A DNA stretch of 6,069 bases, taken from NCBI GenBank assembly GCA_003452655.1, contig DMNR01000227.1, positions 13,368-19,436 on the forward strand, written 5' to 3'. Both the position numbers and the translations under genes were made by a program. The notes beneath the pieces are model-generated. The model was given only the letters and a program-made list of their open reading frames with translations, was not told the DNA's origin and did no database searches. Origin of the DNA: Actinomycetota bacterium. GTDB taxonomy: Bacteria > Actinomycetota > Actinomycetes > S36-B12 > UBA10799. Shown piece by piece: positions 1-6,069 of this stretch (positions are counted from its first letter, which is position 1; each line of letters starts with the position of its first letter).

Positions 1-374
1 ACCGACAGCATCGGGCGTCCGCGACGGATCGTGCGCCCCAAAATCTCCAGGTTCGTCGCAGGCGCTGCCTCGATGACCTTGTCGCGCGGGATGACCACCG
101 ACTCGTCGGTGGAACCGGACACATACACGAGAGCCTGTTCAGTCAGAGCTATCGCTCCAATGCCTTTGAGCCCAGTGCGATCGGGGTCACTGCAGCCCTC
201 GCACGATGCCGCCGTCGACATCAGCGGTGGGCGCCCGTGGAGCTCCTTGGCCAGCCCGGCGACGCCAGCATTGACCTTCTTGGCCAGGATCGGGCGAACA
301 ATAAAGAACGTGATGCAGAACGCGAGAACAATCGTGATCAAGATGGCGCCAAGCACCGTCCACAGAACCGTCAT
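1..374 (-). CDS. Small single-pass membrane protein of unknown function, C-terminus cut by window edge
   Basis: The gene reads leftwards from an ATG at 374 and stays open to the window edge, giving 124 complete codons; its stop lies outside. A hydrophobic helix spans about residues 4-26 (VLGAILITIVLAFCITFFIV) and is followed at once by basic residues (R27, K32, K33), which suggests an N-out/C-in anchor. A short linker carries a C-x2-C pair at C58 and C61. The part from about residue 72 has a short beta-rich pattern (IGAIALTEQALVYVSGST, then VVIPRDKVIEAA) that resembles the PH/GRAM-like modules of small actinobacterial membrane proteins; that fold is my inference. A possible ribosome site, GGTGAG (minus strand, 386-391), lies 11 bases before the ATG. 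The gene is divergent from pepN. I do not recognise a named family. The reading frame is well supported by the coherent membrane-protein layout; function is unknown. Confidence 0.75.
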   Translation of the reverse strand, partial: MTVLWTVLGAILITIVLAFCITFFIVRPILAKKVNAGVAGLAKELHGRPPLMSTAASCEGCSDPDRTGLKGIGAIALTEQALVYVSGSTDESVVIPRDKVIEAAPATNLEILGRTIRRGRPMLS

Positions 375-549
375 GGATCGTGTTTCTCACCGAAGCAATG
401 CCACGTGTGTACGACCCCACTGAACCAAACGAACAGATTTGCCACGTCGGGGCGTGAACTTGTCCCCACCCGAACGCTGCGGCCGCAAATACCCAGACAC
501 GCTCGCGACTGCTTCGCCAACGCTGTCGACTCCTGACAGACTGGCGCGC
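375..549. promoter_or_regulatory. Divergent intergenic region between the membrane-protein gene and pepN
   Basis: These 175 bases separate two divergently transcribed genes, so promoters for both must lie here or just inside the genes. I could not find a convincing -35/-10 pair with 16-18 base spacing on either strand; the nearest plus-strand candidate (TTGTCC at 460 with CAAATA at 486) has a 20-base spacer. The octamer TGCCACGT occurs twice in the same orientation, at 399-406 and 440-447, and the first copy runs into a CACGTG palindrome. A small hairpin (CTGTC at 523-527, GACAG at 535-539) lies just before the pepN start. The promoter role is inferred from gene orientation only. Confidence 0.4.
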
Positions 550-3126
550 ATGTCTGCGACCGAGAACCTGACCCGAGCCGAATGCGATGAACGCGCGGCC
601 CTGGTGTCCGACGTTTCATACTCCGTCACCCTCGACTTGGCTGGGGCTGGCGAACCTGACCCACACCCCACGTTCCGTTCGGTGACGACCGTTAACTTCT
701 CCGCAGGATCACCGGGAACCTCAACCTGGCTGGATCTCATCGCCGACCGAGTGCTGTCCATCACGCTCAACGGCCGCGAGCTCGACCCGGCAGCAGTCTT
801 CGACGGAGCACGCATCCAACTCGACGGACTTGAGACGGGCAATACGGCCGTCATCGTCGCCGACTGCAGCTACATGCGAACCGGCGAGGGACTCCACCGA
901 TTCATCGATCCAGTCGACCGCGAGACCTACCTCTACACCCAGTTTGAAGTCGCCGATGCCCGTCGAGTGTATGCCTGTTTCGAACAACCGAGCCTGAAGG
1001 CAGATTGGCAATTGACGGTCACGGCGCCGAGCCACTGGCAAGTTGTGTCGAACTCCCCGACCCCAGAACCAATCCCCGTGTCAGAAGCGACGGCAACGTG
1101 GGAATTCGAGCCAACGCCTCGCATCAGCACTTACATCACCGCCATCGTCGCCGGGCCGTACCACGTGGTGCGCGACGAGTACGTCGGCCCAAACGGCACG
1201 TACCCACTCGGGGTCTTCTGCCGCAGTTCTCTGGCCGATTACCTCGATGCCGACGAGATCTTCACGCTCACGAAACAGGGATTCGAATTCTTCGAGGAAA
1301 CCTTCGCGACCCCGTATCCCTTCGCCAAGTACGACCAACTGTTCGTTCCGGAGTTCAACGCCGGAGCGATGGAGAACGCTGGCTGCGTGACATTCCTCGA
1401 GGACTACGTCTTTCGGTCCCGTGTCACCGATGCCGCATACGAACAGCGGTCTAACACAATCCTCCATGAGCTCGCACACATGTGGTTCGGGAACCTCGTC
1501 ACGATGCATTGGTGGGACGACCTGTGGTTGAACGAATCGTTCGCCGAATGGGCTTCGCACTTCGCAAACGTCAAGGCGACTCGATTCACCGACGCGTGGA
1601 CGACATTCCTCAACCAACGCAAAGCATGGGCGTACCGCCAAGATCAACTACCGTCGACGCACCCGATCGCCGCGGACATGGTGGACCTCGATGCAGTGCG
1701 CGTGAACTTCGACGGAATTACCTACGCGAAGGGTGCAGCTGCATTACGCCAGCTCGTTGCCTGGGTCGGAGAGGATGAGTTTGTCGACGGATTGCGCCAA
1801 TACTTTACCCAACATGCCTGGGGCAATACGCGGCTTACTGATTTGTTGGCTGCGCTGAGCAAGTCGTCGGGGCGCGAACTCGATTCGTGGGCCGCTCAGT
1901 GGCTCCAGACCTCAGGCGTCAACCTGCTTCAGCCTGAGGTCGGAATTGATGCCGACGGCAACTATGTCCGGGTCGTGCTTCGACAAGAACCTCCAATGCA
2001 ACCAGAGGGCGTGGCGCCAACGCTGCGAGATCATCGCGTCGCGCTCGGTCTCTACGACATGTCTGACGGCAATCTCGAACGCAGACAACAGGTTGAGCTC
2101 GACTTGGTGGGTTCGGGGGTGAGCGTCTCCGAGCTCGCAGGACACAAGGCCGCAGACCTGCTTTTGGTTAACGATGGTGACCTGACGTTCGCCAAGATCC
2201 GGTTGGATCCGGCAAGCGCCGAGACGGCTATTGCATCAGTGGGCAACTTCAGTGAGTCGCTGCCGCGGGCACTGGTGTGGGGTGCCGCGTGGGACATGAC
2301 GCGCGACGCCGAGATGAGCACTGGTGACTACCTGCAACTCGTACTCGGCGGGCTGCCGCGTGAGGGTGATGTCGGCGTCGTGCAGCAGCTAATTCGGCAG
2401 CTGCGCACTGCGATCGAGCTTTACGCCACCAACGAGAACCGTCCGCACTACCAGCGCAAACTCGCCACTGCGTTGCACTCACTGATGGTGGCAGCACCCG
2501 ATGGCAGTGACCACCAACTCGCATTCGCTCGCGGATTCATCGCCACCGCGTCAAGCCCTGCCGACCTTGGATTTGTTGGGGAGTTGTTAGCAGGTGAGAG
2601 CAGCCTTGAGGGCTTGGTGGTCGATGACGAACTGCGGTGGTCCATGTTGCAGCGCCTGGTCATCACCGGTGTGGCCGGAGATCGGGAGATCGATGCCGAA
2701 CTTGAACGAGACAACACCGCCACCGGAATCCGTCATGCACAGCTCGTTCGGGCGGCGCGACCAACTGCGGAGGCCAAGAGTCTCGCCTGGGACGAGGCAC
2801 TCAACGATGAGTCATTGGCAAACCACCTGTTGGCGGCCACCATCGGCGGCATCATGATCAGCGAACAACGGGAATTGCTGCGGCCTCACGTCGAGCAGTA
2901 CTTCGATTCCATCGCCTCTACTTGGCAACGTCGGACTCCAGAGATGGCTCAACAGATCGTGTCGGGGCTGTATCCGATCTTGCTGGTGGAGCCCGCGACG
3001 ATCACCCTCACAGAGGACTTCCTTCACCACCACCCCGATCTGCCAACAGGCGCCAAACGGCTGGTGGCCGAGGCACTCGATGGTGTCCTGCGAGCAATGC
3101 GCTGCCAAGAACGCGACTCCAGATAG
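550..3126 (+). CDS. pepN: Aminopeptidase N, zinc metallopeptidase family M1
   Basis: Cytoplasmic exopeptidase that removes N-terminal residues from peptides in the late steps of protein turnover. The 858-residue product matches the length of actinobacterial PepN. The N-terminal beta domain carries Q131 and E133 (in TQFEVADARR), expected to hold the substrate amino group. The catalytic domain has the GAMEN motif at 272-276 and the zinc site HELAH-x18-E: ligands H306, H310 and E329, catalytic base E307. Y392 in NFDGITYAKG is the expected transition-state tyrosine. The helical C-terminal part from about 510 fits the ERAP1_C-like domain. There is no signal peptide or membrane segment. The frame is open back to a TTG at 439, but I chose the ATG at 550: it gives MSATENLTRAECDERAAL, which lines up with the start of mycobacterial PepN as I remember it (MALPNLTRDQAVERAAL), and the extra 37 residues look like non-coding sequence. 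No good Shine-Dalgarno site precedes 550. All key residues are present, so the enzyme should be active. Confidence 0.96.
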   Translation: MSATENLTRAECDERAALVSDVSYSVTLDLAGAGEPDPHPTFRSVTTVNFSAGSPGTSTWLDLIADRVLSITLNGRELDPAAVFDGARIQLDGLETGNTAVIVADCSYMRTGEGLHRFIDPVDRETYLYTQFEVADARRVYACFEQPSLKADWQLTVTAPSHWQVVSNSPTPEPIPVSEATATWEFEPTPRISTYITAIVAGPYHVVRDEYVGPNGTYPLGVFCRSSLADYLDADEIFTLTKQGFEFFEETFATPYPFAKYDQLFVPEFNAGAMENAGCVTFLEDYVFRSRVTDAAYEQRSNTILHELAHMWFGNLVTMHWWDDLWLNESFAEWASHFANVKATRFTDAWTTFLNQRKAWAYRQDQLPSTHPIAADMVDLDAVRVNFDGITYAKGAAALRQLVAWVGEDEFVDGLRQYFTQHAWGNTRLTDLLAALSKSSGRELDSWAAQWLQTSGVNLLQPEVGIDADGNYVRVVLRQEPPMQPEGVAPTLRDHRVALGLYDMSDGNLERRQQVELDLVGSGVSVSELAGHKAADLLLVNDGDLTFAKIRLDPASAETAIASVGNFSESLPRALVWGAAWDMTRDAEMSTGDYLQLVLGGLPREGDVGVVQQLIRQLRTAIELYATNENRPHYQRKLATALHSLMVAAPDGSDHQLAFARGFIATASSPADLGFVGELLAGESSLEGLVVDDELRWSMLQRLVITGVAGDREIDAELERDNTATGIRHAQLVRAARPTAEAKSLAWDEALNDESLANHLLAATIGGIMISEQRELLRPHVEQYFDSIASTWQRRTPEMAQQIVSGLYPILLVEPATITLTEDFLHHHPDLPTGAKRLVAEALDGVLRAMRCQERDSR

Positions 3127-3130
3127 CGAC

Positions 3131-3173
3131 TTGCCGCAAGCGACCACGGCGCCGACCCGACCGCGGTGCGGCA
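3131..3173. terminator. Possible hairpin between convergent genes
   Basis: In the 57-base gap between the pepN stop and the stop of the opposing gene, TGCCGCA (3132-3138) and TGCGGCA (3167-3173) form a perfect 7-base inverted repeat, extendable by one T-G pair. The 28-base interior is GC-rich and contains two short palindromes (CGGCGCCG at 3147-3154, ACCGCGGT at 3160-3167). The position fits a bidirectional terminator. There is no T-tract on either side and the loop is long, so it is not a classic intrinsic terminator and may be chance in GC-rich DNA. Confidence 0.25.
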
Positions 3174-3183
3174 GCCGTCAGAA

Positions 3184-3585
3184 TTAGTCAGGCAGGTCTG
3201 TATGCAGAACGCGCAATGACCGAGCGTGGTCGCCGAGCACGATGATGCCGTCGCGAATACCCGCCGCGATATCCCCAATCGCGAACCGGGACGTCATCGT
3301 GAGGCAGGCGAGTCGGCACGACTGATCATCGAGGTGGTCACGAACGATTGCACCGGTGACGACCTCAACAAAGCGCGATTCCGGATCGACCGCAACCAGC
3401 ACCGACATATCGGGGTCATCAAGTTGACGGTGAATGGACAGCGCTGAATCTCGGCGGGCGGGCAGTTTGCCCACATACGCGCTGAAGTGGGCTCCAGTGG
3501 ATTCACCGGCCCGCATCAAAGTTCGTTCAAGTTCTGCAAGCTGCGCGGTCGTGAACGCGGTATCGACCAAATCACCATCTAGCAC
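3184..3585 (-). CDS. DUF5130-type protein with TPM-like domain, function unknown
   Basis: The 133-residue soluble protein has no signal peptide or membrane helix. From memory of the family, it resembles actinobacterial DUF5130 proteins, which are related in pattern to the TPM (TLP18.3/Psb32/MOLO-1) fold. Visible landmarks are a helical start (about 11-27), a strand with HFSAYVGKLP (33-42), the core strand pair VLVAVDP (62-68) and FVEVVTGAIV (72-81), then a helix and the FAIGDIAAGI stretch (101-110) leading into a final helix. The frame is open to a TTG at 3606, but I placed the start at the GTG at 3585 because GGAAGG lies 8 bases upstream of it. With this start the gene overlaps the end of the upstream membrane-protein gene by 14 bases, which suggests translational coupling. 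It converges on pepN. Biochemical function is unknown; a role at the cell envelope with its membrane-bound neighbour is inference. Confidence 0.85.
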   Translation of the reverse strand: MLDGDLVDTAFTTAQLAELERTLMRAGESTGAHFSAYVGKLPARRDSALSIHRQLDDPDMSVLVAVDPESRFVEVVTGAIVRDHLDDQSCRLACLTMTSRFAIGDIAAGIRDGIIVLGDHARSLRVLHTDLPD

Positions 3586-3841
3586 TTGCTCCACCTTCCT
3601 TCGCAATCGTCAGATCGCGGCCTTCAGAAAACTCGCCAGCTGCCGTTACTGAAATGGCGGCCTTCACATCGGTTCCAGCTCGTCCGTTGATGATGATCGG
3701 CTCGTAGTTCCACGGTTCGCCTGGACGGTAACGGCCTGCACGCGTCCAGCCAGGGGCAAGCGTCGCAAGCACGACGACGAGTACGACAACGGCAGGAATG
3801 CCAATTACAAGCAGCAACAACTGCAGTCCGGAAGGATTCAC
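3572..3841 (-). CDS. Small single-pass membrane protein, function unknown
   Basis: The 89-residue protein has a strongly hydrophobic helix at about residues 6-28 (LQLLLLVIGIPAVVVLVVVL) directly after a short uncharged N-terminus. The helix is followed by WTRAGRYRPGEPWNYEP, whose positive charges suggest N-out/C-in topology. The remaining 45 residues are polar, Gly/Ala-rich, and end in GGASARW. I place the start at the GTG at 3841; the TTG at 3847, two codons earlier, is equally possible because neither has a clear Shine-Dalgarno site. Its stop (TGA, 3572-3574) lies inside the DUF5130 gene, and malQ ends 57 bases upstream on the same strand, so it is probably the middle gene of an operon. The RYRPGEPW segment looks like a conserved family signature, but I do not know a named family. 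The coding call rests on the membrane-protein pattern and the coupled overlap. Confidence 0.78.
   Translation of the reverse strand: MNPSGLQLLLLVIGIPAVVVLVVVLATLAPGWTRAGRYRPGEPWNYEPIIINGRAGTDVKAAISVTAAGEFSEGRDLTIAKEGGASARW
3594..3599 (-). promoter_or_regulatory. Ribosome binding site that decides the DUF5130 gene start
   Basis: On the minus strand, GGAAGG lies within the purine-rich stretch GAAGGAAGG (3602-3594) and is separated from the GTG at 3585 by 8 bases, an ideal spacing. The upstream TTG at 3606 lies before this site, and the GTG at 3594 overlaps it, so both are poorer starts. The site sits inside the last codons of the upstream gene, as expected for coupled translation. Confidence 0.65.
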
Positions 3842-3898
3842 AGCCAAACGGTAGCGTCGTGAAGGGGTGTTGCGCTCCCCAGATCGCGCCAGATTGGC
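3842..3898 (-). other. Short gap between malQ and the small membrane-protein gene
   Basis: The 57 bases contain no stem-loop followed by T residues and no convincing promoter on the minus strand. This is compatible with read-through transcription from malQ into the two small genes. The gap is in the same frame as malQ, with a single TAG (3899-3901) and no further stop before the next gene, which I regard as coincidence. Confidence 0.4.
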
Positions 3899-6064
3899 CT
3901 ATCCGGACTTTGCAGATCCACCGAGCGCGTTGATGATCTGTTCCATCCGTGCGATTTTGGGGTAGTCCTCGATGAACACGGGCACGCCCTCGCTGTCAGC
4001 CAGGGGAACCCGCCAGTTGGGGTATTCATCCTGGGTGCCGGGCTGGTTCTGCGTCCGACGTTCACCGACGAGGTCAGCAAGGGAGACGGAAACCAGCTTC
4101 GCCGGGGACCAGGTCACGAAGCGGTGAAGCGCTGTGACGACACCGTCCTCGCCGGCACCTGGGCGCAGTAACCCGTCGTGTTCCAAGGTCTCGCGCCAAC
4201 TGGCAATCTCGACTGCGTGATCCGCCCACTCCTGTTCTGGAGTTCGCGTCAGCAAGCCGAGTTCTTCCCGTAGTTTGACGTGATCACCTGCTAGGTAGCC
4301 CAATGTCGGTGGCAAGTCGTGCACCGTGACAGCAGCCATCGCGTTTGCCCGCCATTGCTGCGGCGGGATCGGCTCGCCGTCAGCGCGTTCGAACCAAAGG
4401 ATGGTCGTCCCCAGCACCCCCCGCTCGGCCAAGAAGTCACTGACCCACGGTTCGACAGTCCCCAAGTCCTCCCCGACGATCACGGCGCCCGCGCGGTGAG
4501 CTTCCAACACGAGGATGTTCACCATTGCGTGGTGGTCGTATCGCACATAGGTACCTGCCGATGGCGCCGAACCCTTGGGTATCCACCAGAGTCGGAAGAG
4601 CCCGAGCACATGGTCAATCCGCAGACCGCCGCTATGCCGCAACAGTGTCTTGAGCATGTCCCGATAGCTGGCGTATCCGGTCGCCGCCAGCTGATCTGGT
4701 CGCATCGGCGGCTGGGACCAATCCTGACCCACTTGATTGAAGGCATCGGGTGGCGCTCCGACAGTCACTCCCGCCGCCATTACGTCACCGTCAGTCCACG
4801 TGTCGGCTCCGAACGGATGCACACCCACAGCGAGGTCGTGCATGACTCCCACGGACATCCCCGCGTCAATCGCCGCCTGCTGCGCCCATGCCATCTGCTG
4901 GTCAAGCACCCATTGCAACCAGCAATGGAAGTCGATCGCGGATCCGTGTTCAGCTCTAAACGCCGCTACCTGCTCGCTTGAATGATCTTGATAATCCGTC
5001 GGCCACTCATTCCACTTTGGCCCAAACTGCTCGGCGAGTGCACACCAGGTTGCGAACTTGACGAGGGCTTCACCTTCGGCTTCGCGATAGGCCCGGTATT
5101 CCGCGCTTCGACCCGGGGAGAGCGCAACAGCGTGAATCTTCTGCAACGCCTCGCGCTTGTGCTTCCAACTGGTATCCCGGTCGAGCTGCTGATCTGTATT
5201 CAATTGCAGCGAGAGTGACTGCGCGTCCCGCGTGACATCCGCCAACGTCTCGGCCGGGAGGTAGGCGAACTCCGGGATCAACTCAACCCGCAGATAGAGG
5301 GGGTTGACGTAGCGTCGCGTCACCGGGAGGTAAGGCGAGGGTTCCATTCCCGGAGTGGGAGCGCACGCGTGCAGCGGATTGACCAACATGAACGAAGCGC
5401 CGTGTTCACGACCGAACCAGGCGGCCATGTCGCTGAGGTCTGCGAGGTCGCCGACACCCCATGACCGATGCGACCGGGCTGAGTACAACTGCGTTGCCAC
5501 ACCCCACCCCTGGCGGTTCCCGGTGGTCGCCGGCATCTCCAACTGCTCCGGACACACAACGAATGAGCACCGGTGTTCCACTCCACCAACTTCAGCGACG
5601 AACTCGTGCCAACCGAGCGGCAGGTCGTTGGGGACTCGGAACACGACCTCGTCCACGCGAACACTCTTGACTTGACCCGGCTTCACCTTGCGATCAGTGC
5701 GCGACACGTCGAACCGCCGCCCGCCCTCTTCGAGCTCCACCCAGACGCGCACGGACTCATCGCCACGCACGTGCACCCAGGTTTCCCAAGGTTCCTGATC
5801 CGGACCCGTGGTCCGGCGGACCACAATCACCGGCGGGACGGTCGCTTCCCAATGTGCATTCTTGAGAGCAGCCAATGAACGCCGACACTGTTGCGCGGTC
5901 TTTGCCGCAACTCCAAGCGAGGCAAGCACGCTTCGGATGGATTCCGGCGCGACCTTGGTGAGAACGCCAACCTGATCGGTGTACTCAACTGCAACACCAT
6001 AGGCCGAAGCCAATGCGGCAAGATCCGGATCGATCGGGGCGGAGGCCGCCTTCTTCTTGGCCAT
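3899..6064 (-). CDS. malQ: 4-alpha-glucanotransferase (amylomaltase), glycoside hydrolase family 77
   Basis: Transfers segments of alpha-1,4-glucans from one maltodextrin to another, releasing glucose; a cytoplasmic enzyme of maltose and glycogen turnover. The 721-residue length matches actinobacterial MalQ (mycobacterial form about 724). Residues 1-175 form the N-terminal extension: a helical start and a beta-sandwich of the MalQ type (about 75-170). The catalytic domain starts near WGVATQLYSAR (187-197). Conserved stretches include SPYLPVTRRYVNPLYLRVE (243-261), HDLAVGVHP (409-417) and GAPPDAFNQVGQDWSQPP (436-453). Expected catalytic residues are nucleophile D484 (RIDHVLG), acid/base E532 (VGEDLGT) and D583 (HDLPPT). 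The late motif RTQNQPGTQDEYPNWRVPL (670-688) is typical of the family. I chose the ATG at 6064, giving MAKKKAAS; a GTG directly before it at 6067 is also possible, and only five bases upstream are visible, so the ribosome site and a longer start cannot be excluded. No key residue is missing. Two small genes follow on the same strand. Confidence 0.96.
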   Translation of the reverse strand: MAKKKAASAPIDPDLAALASAYGVAVEYTDQVGVLTKVAPESIRSVLASLGVAAKTAQQCRRSLAALKNAHWEATVPPVIVVRRTTGPDQEPWETWVHVRGDESVRVWVELEEGGRRFDVSRTDRKVKPGQVKSVRVDEVVFRVPNDLPLGWHEFVAEVGGVEHRCSFVVCPEQLEMPATTGNRQGWGVATQLYSARSHRSWGVGDLADLSDMAAWFGREHGASFMLVNPLHACAPTPGMEPSPYLPVTRRYVNPLYLRVELIPEFAYLPAETLADVTRDAQSLSLQLNTDQQLDRDTSWKHKREALQKIHAVALSPGRSAEYRAYREAEGEALVKFATWCALAEQFGPKWNEWPTDYQDHSSEQVAAFRAEHGSAIDFHCWLQWVLDQQMAWAQQAAIDAGMSVGVMHDLAVGVHPFGADTWTDGDVMAAGVTVGAPPDAFNQVGQDWSQPPMRPDQLAATGYASYRDMLKTLLRHSGGLRIDHVLGLFRLWWIPKGSAPSAGTYVRYDHHAMVNILVLEAHRAGAVIVGEDLGTVEPWVSDFLAERGVLGTTILWFERADGEPIPPQQWRANAMAAVTVHDLPPTLGYLAGDHVKLREELGLLTRTPEQEWADHAVEIASWRETLEHDGLLRPGAGEDGVVTALHRFVTWSPAKLVSVSLADLVGERRTQNQPGTQDEYPNWRVPLADSEGVPVFIEDYPKIARMEQIINALGGSAKSG

Positions 6065-6069
6065 CACCA

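Noticed and set aside
460..491. Candidate promoter for pepN (TTGTCC ... CAAATA).
   Set aside because: The spacer is 20 bases and the -10 box is poor, so it is not supportable as a sigma-70-type promoter.
439..549. In-frame upstream extension of pepN from a TTG, adding 37 residues.
   Set aside because: The added residues show no family similarity or targeting signal, and the ATG at 550 matches the known N-terminus of mycobacterial PepN.
387..854. Minus-strand open frame of 155 codons across the pepN start.
   Set aside because: It overlaps the conserved pepN N-terminus in antisense; the product is Ser/Arg-rich with no domain pattern.
1081..1647. Minus-strand open frame of 188 codons inside pepN.
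   Set aside because: It is antisense to the zinc site and GAMEN region of pepN, whose frame is beyond doubt; codon-driven shadow.
3842..3901. Possible stop-codon readthrough fusing MalQ to the small membrane protein, since both are in the same frame with only one TAG between them.
   Set aside because: A shared frame has a one-in-three chance. MalQ ends at its usual length and no readthrough signal is visible.
4319..4981. Long plus-strand open frame (220 codons) antisense to malQ.
   Set aside because: It lies wholly within the well-supported malQ gene, its product is a His/Pro/Arg-rich shadow with no recognisable domain, and such frames are common opposite GC-rich genes.
1..6069. Search for tRNA/rRNA genes, CRISPR repeats, insertion-sequence ends, attachment sites, riboswitches and defence genes.
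   Set aside because: Nothing convincing was seen by eye; the window is almost fully occupied by five protein genes.

Overview
The window looks like chromosomal core DNA from an actinobacterium (high-GC Gram-positive). The sequence is fairly GC-rich. Both large enzymes are of the actinobacterial type: the M1 aminopeptidase starts and reads like mycobacterial PepN, and the 4-alpha-glucanotransferase carries the N-terminal extension of actinobacterial MalQ. The DUF5130-type protein between them also belongs to a family I know mainly from Actinobacteria. I cannot place the genus.

Layout from left to right: (1) the 5' part of a minus-strand gene for a small single-pass membrane protein, cut by the left edge (1-374); (2) a 175-base divergent intergenic region; (3) pepN on the plus strand (550-3126), complete, with all catalytic motifs; (4) a short convergent gap with a possible weak hairpin; (5) three minus-strand genes read right to left: malQ (6064-3899), a small single-pass membrane protein (3841-3572) and a DUF5130/TPM-like protein (3585-3184). 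The last two overlap by 14 bases and are probably translationally coupled. malQ lies only 57 bases upstream of them, so all three may share a transcript.

PepN is a cytoplasmic zinc aminopeptidase that recycles peptides, and MalQ disproportionates maltodextrins in glycogen/maltose metabolism. No direct pathway link between them is visible. The small membrane protein and the DUF5130 protein are the least understood part and may act together at the membrane. I found no mobile element, CRISPR array, tRNA/rRNA gene or sign of recent transfer. This is an ordinary housekeeping region, and I see no credible novel system in it.
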